A stretch of 64,000 nucleotides of DNA from Rhabdornis inornatus (taxonomy: Eukaryota > Chordata > Aves > Passeriformes > Rhabdornithidae). Below the pieces are notes generated by a model. The model did no database searches. It saw only the letters and a program-made list of their open reading frames with translations, and was not told the origin of the DNA. The translations under genes and the position numbers were made by a program. Positions 59,366 through 64,000 of the stretch are shown here, one piece after another. The first letter of the stretch is position 1. Each line of letters starts with the position of its first letter. The stretch spans positions 4,492,305-4,556,304 of the forward strand of contig VWZS01009934.1 in assembly GCA_013397075.1 (NCBI GenBank), written 5' to 3'.

Positions 59366-62300
59366 TGTTGGATTTATTTTCCCTTTGAAGTGAAAAAAAC
59401 AAAAAAGCATGGAACACTAGAGTGGCTTTGGTAAAAATAAGTACTTGTCTTTTTCCCTTGCTGTTTTGCTGCTGGCAACCAGGTAGCAGATCTTTAAGGA
59501 ATCGGAGAGGACTCAATCCTGGAAGCATTATATGAGGCCCCCGGGAAGTGGGTGTCTGGTGAGGATTTAAGATGAGCGTTCTGACCCTCACACTCTGGTG
59601 ATTAATGCTGGGATGGTTCTGGGTGTTTCTGCCCTGCCTCTGCCATAGGATGGGCTGTAGCAGGAGACAGCCTGTCACACGCTGGAGTTAAGTCTAGGCA
59701 CTTAATCTAAGCCAGCTCGTGATTTGAATTCCTTTAAGATAACAACCCCACCTCAATCTCATTTAAAGCCCTGCTGTTGGTGATGCCTCTGGCACAGCAG
59801 CGCTGACTGACCAGCATGGGGATAAGCAATGCCCCCAAAGCATTGAGTTGCAGAAGTTCTTTAAAAAATGGAGATGCAAAATATGGCTTGTGGGAAGGAG
59901 ATTCACAACCTGTTTTAAGATAACTGGGACCTGCTTTGGCCAGTGCTTAAAACAAGAGCAGTTGTGGTCCAGTAATGGGATGAAGAGAGGGATGTTACTG
60001 TTACTAAGAAAACAGGTAAAAGGTCCCGTGAAACACTCAAGACTTGTCTTTGGTGATAAAGATCTTTGCAAGGTAGATCAAATTATCCCTGCCTGGCACC
60101 TGCCACTTTGCCATATAAAGCTTGACAAAACTGGGAAAGAGCAGGTAATTTCTGTTCCTAAGTGTATAAAGTGATGCTTTAATTAGCATGATTATTAATA
60201 ACATAGTTATCTTGGTTTATATTTTGTACGTGTGCTTGCTGGAGTTTGATATCTGTGTTACTGCAATGTGATGCTGAGTTTGATACTTCAAACGTGGGGA
60301 TTTCTTGCAGGTCTTTTCCAGGAAGAGGTGTGCTGTGGGAGCCGTGGTCCACCCCACTTCTGACACCCTGTTAGGGAGATGCCTTTACATTCCACTCAGA
60401 GAGGAACCAGGGGGGTTCCCCTTGCTGCTGTTCTTTTCAGTTCTTTTAGTTCTTTAAATGTTACCATACTTATTTTTGGGTCAAAAGTAACCATATTTTT
60501 TCCTATAACCATCCTGAGTTTGCTCTCCTCTATCTACAGCATTTTAATTCCTCTTTAATATTTAGAAAATTGTTAGTTCCTTAGTTCTTATCTCTGAGCT
60601 TCTGCTCCTCCTCTACTGTCTGAACCCTGAACTCCCTGGAAACTGCATTTTTGAGCCTGCTTTGATCTTTTACTTAATCTGGTTTTAATTGTATTTATAT
60701 TTGGTTTATAATATGCCATTCTGTTTGATTGTGTTTTACTATCCCTGCCAATGGTTGCAACTCAGCTGTAAATGGGATGTCTCATCTCAGTAGGGTTACT
60801 TTTTTCTGCTGAAAGATTAATATAGTGGCTGCTGCAGTCCTGTGAAACCTCTAGGTCTGGCTTGCAGGCTCCCAGCAGTATTGTGTCTCATTACAAACAC
60901 CCTGTTTTTAACACTGCAAACCCTTTTCTTCCAAAGACCCCTCTGTAATGAGACTTCGTTACTTAGACAAAAATTAATTAGGCTTCTCTCATTATCACTG
61001 TTTTGATCAGTGGTGGTTTAAGTGAGTTCTAATTAAAATGCACATTTTAAAACCCTTACTGCTGAATCCTCTTCTAACAGCTCGCTTCTACTGCGGCAAT
61101 GCCCTGCTTTTTGTGTGGTTTGCATTGTGCTGCTTTTGCAGAACTCTAGCATTGACTAAGAAAACTAAAAACTTGCATGATTTTTTTTTGCTTGTTTTCT
61201 ACACTTTTTTCCAGACTGCCAAATGATTGCTCCAGAGAGCCTGAGAATGCGAATTAGAGCTGAAAAACTGAATTCTTTATATGTGGTAAAATTGATGAGC
61301 TGAGTTTCTCAGTGTCCTGTATGGTCAATAACCCTACTTGTCCCCACAATGTTCCAAAACATTAGGGAGAAGCTATATGCTGCACTCGTTACTATTTAAC
61401 TGCACATTTCTGCTTGCCTTAGGTGTTCCAAGTTGCCTTAAATACATTATTTATTTTTGCAGGACTGCATGATCCGTCCCAGGGATACCCTCCACATGCT
61501 AAGCCAGTGGATGCTCTGCTATGGCTAGAGGGGGACGTTTGAAGGCTGGCTCTCCTTAATAAATGGGCTAATCTGTAAATGGGATAAAATATTTTGTATC
61601 GTTTAATGGTTTCCACTCTGAAGTGTGTTGCAGAAAAGCAGCAGAAAGGTGCTAAAAGTATTTTGAAGATGAGGAAACACACATGAAGAAGTACATGCCA
61701 GGTCTCAGTGCAGTCTATGGCAATGCTGGGAATAACCTTTCCCTTGCCACCATTCCCAGTCCCTCCACTTGAGAGGTATAGCTTCCCTCTGCTCACTTCC
61801 AACACATCCCACTGTCTTGTACAGAGCTATTTTCTGTTTGGCAGGGCTTTGAGCAAGCAGCCAGGACATAGCCACCCCTTGTTCAGAGAAAGAGGGCATC
61901 TTTTTCATGGAGGCCAAAATGCCACCCTTGAGCCTCCGTCAGTGCCAACACCAGATCATTCCAGCTTAATTTAACATTTGCAGACATTATAGTGATTGAC
62001 AGCTGAGTTGAGTGGAAAATTCCAGCTTAATCCTGCTCTGTGTGCCACAGACATGGGCTCAGACAGCTTGACCTACATTTAACCCTGGGCAGCAAGAAAT
62101 TCTAAGGGGAAAAGAAAAAAAAGTAGTTTTCATCTCAAAGCAGTGAGAACATTCCCGCTTATTACACATCCCTGTATATATGCATACACGTGTAATTGTA
62201 TTACAGCACTGTGAATATTTCATGAGCTGAGCCAAGTTTGCCCTGGTTGGCTTTACTTGGTGAAGAAGACATGTAAGTCAAATGTAAAAGCACAAGTGTG

Positions 62301-64000
62301 CTTGCATAGCCATTCAGCAGGGTTTATGGCAACTGCAAAAGGGATAGGAGCTAGTTCTTTCCTGACAATGGGGTTAGGACTGTAAGTGCTATAAAATTTG
62401 CTTATGCTGCAAACTTTATATCTCTTGGCGGAAAAGTTGATGAGCTGGTAACTTCAACTAATGTATTGTCAGGAAAAGCCTAACAGGTAAGGCTTGACTG
62501 AGGGACTGCAGAGTCAGTCTGGCTTATTTGACCCCCCTCCTTCTTCAGATCAAAGGTGCTGATAGTGACTGACTGTATTTGTTTTGGGAACTTAACTGGT
62601 GCAGTACTGGGTGTCACAGCTTTTCAGCAAGAGGTGCATTGGCAAACATGAAAAGCCCTGTGGCTGAGTGATAACTGCATTAAGTACTCAGCATGCAAGC
62701 CCTCTCACCTTCTACAGTCAAGCTGTATATTATACCTATAGATAATATGCATGCTATCTCCTGCCATACGCTAGGGCAAACAGGCACTTTACTATAAAAT
62801 TGTGCTCTGTCAGGGAAATGGCATCAGGTGCACTAAAATCACCATCTGACAGTGACACAGAAGTAAAGTGCCTGTCTGCAGTCAAACTACTCGAGAGTAA
62901 AGAGTGCAGCTGTAGCTTGAGTGCTGCTTGTGCACTGGCACTTCTTTTTCTTGAAGGAGATTGTATGTGGGTACATGCTGTGCAGAGGTGTGAGGGCTAG
63001 TGCCCAGCACTCCAGCAATAGAAAATACACTGTTAGCACATTAGGCAGATCTTCGAGTACTCCTTGTATAAAATGACACTGTTACCTTTTTTTTCATGGC
63101 TTTTCTAATCTAATCCAGGATAAAAACTAAATTCAGGTATTTGGCTAACCATATCATTAGTCATCAGTTAGCCAAGGCTGAGAAATTTCCCTTTTTCCAC
63201 TACAACTCATCCAAAGGTGGTCTTCCACATAAAAACACAGCTTCCACATCTGGGAGATAGCTGGAGGCCACAGCTGTGTGCAGGCACCTGTTTTTGGGGG
63301 AAAGGTGCTCCAAGGCTGCTCTCAGGCAGTGCCTGGATGAAGAGTCGATGCAAATGCTCTGGTGGAAGTGTTTTGACAGTGGAAGCTGAGGGGACTGGGC
63401 ACCATTTACTGCAGAGTCTATTCAGCTGAAGGGCAAGTACAGCATCACTGCTCATCTCTGCCTTCCCATGTTCTCTCAGATCCACGTCCTTACAACGTCT
63501 GGCAACTCCTTCTGCACCTATGAACAAATCCATGTGAAATGATAACAAAAAAAGATGTGTGGTAAACTTGCAGCTTGTGTATTTAGAACATAATGGTGGA
63601 GCTGGATTTTGTCTCCACCTGCTTTGTGACCCCAGATGGGAGGTCACTAGTAAGCACAAGGGCCAGGTCAAGACAGTGTTCACAAGGAGCCTGTGCTGTC
63701 TCTCTGTGCCTGCTTTAGGTCACCAAGGCAGCCCACTGAAATTACCAGTGCTGGATCTGTTCCACTACCAGCTTCCCAGAAGTACAGTTTTGATTAATAT
63801 TAAATGTAGGATCCCAACTGCATTTCTGATAGATTCAGCATAGCATTTCAAGTGGAAATTGCATCAGTTTTATGACTTTATTCTGATTACAAGAGTACAT
63901 AAGATTCTTGATTCAGCATGAGTTTGAGAGGACATAGACTATTCAGTACTTGACTGGCAATGGAGTTGACTCGAGAACTGTAGCATGTTTGGGCATTATT
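59366..64000. other. Downstream non-coding stretch, no gene seen
   Basis: Open frames stay below about 160 codons, overlap on both strands, and show no known protein or exon. I looked for FAM210A, the neighbour expected in human gene order from memory, and did not see it. Non-repetitive blocks at about 60940-61050 and 61955-62035 may be regulatory. Confidence 0.45.
61955..62035. promoter_or_regulatory. Candidate regulatory cluster with PBX-MEIS motif
   Basis: TGATTGACAG at 61993-62002 is a textbook PBX-MEIS composite site and overlaps an E-box CAGCTG at 62000-62005. It is bracketed by two exact copies of ATTCCAGCTTAAT at 61958-61970 and 62019-62031. Single motifs occur by chance; the clustering is suggestive only. 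Confidence 0.25.

Noticed and set aside
1..64000. CRISPR arrays, operons, bacterial features, tRNA or rRNA genes
   Set aside because: The sequence is vertebrate nuclear DNA; no regularly spaced repeats, tRNA box sequences or rRNA segments were seen.

Overview
The window looks like avian nuclear DNA. It is mostly AT-rich and non-coding. It carries CR1 LINE copies with the typical 3' tail, a solo retroviral LTR of a type common in birds, and old MIR-like remnants. It also encodes four spliced, in-phase exons of a vertebrate protein. One base is ambiguous (N at 33990). I cannot assign a species.

The only protein-coding gene I can support is LDLRAD4 (formerly C18orf1), on the + strand. It encodes a single-pass membrane adaptor of the PMEPA1 family that dampens TGF-beta/SMAD signalling. 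Its exons are at 34161-34230, 37184-37338, 47276-47329 and 48585-49127. All junctions have AG/GT sites and the phases agree, giving a 273-residue short-form protein that starts inside a strong CpG island (about 33770-34400). The exon for the extracellular LDL-receptor class A domain of the long form was not found. If this species has that form, the exon should lie 5' of the window, and the first 34 kb would then be its intron.

Layout: 1-345 is a GC/CpG-rich edge, perhaps another promoter. 346-33450 is non-coding, with simple repeats, short tandem duplications, a CR1 tail, MIR-like and inverted-repeat fragments, and several possible regulatory blocks. 33458-33610 is a 20-bp minisatellite just upstream of the promoter island. 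34161-49127 is LDLRAD4; its introns hold a MIR copy and a solo LTR with matching 6-bp flanks. 49128 to about 50.2 kb is the 3' UTR with two poly(A) signals, and later signals near 54.0, 56.05 and 59.34 kb suggest it may run much further. About 59.4-64 kb is intergenic or downstream sequence with no recognised gene.

I found no new multi-gene system. The most useful leads are the promoter and N-terminus of the short LDLRAD4 form, the minisatellite beside it, the solo LTR, a hairpin-forming repeat in the possible long 3' UTR, and a few candidate enhancers that need comparative alignment.
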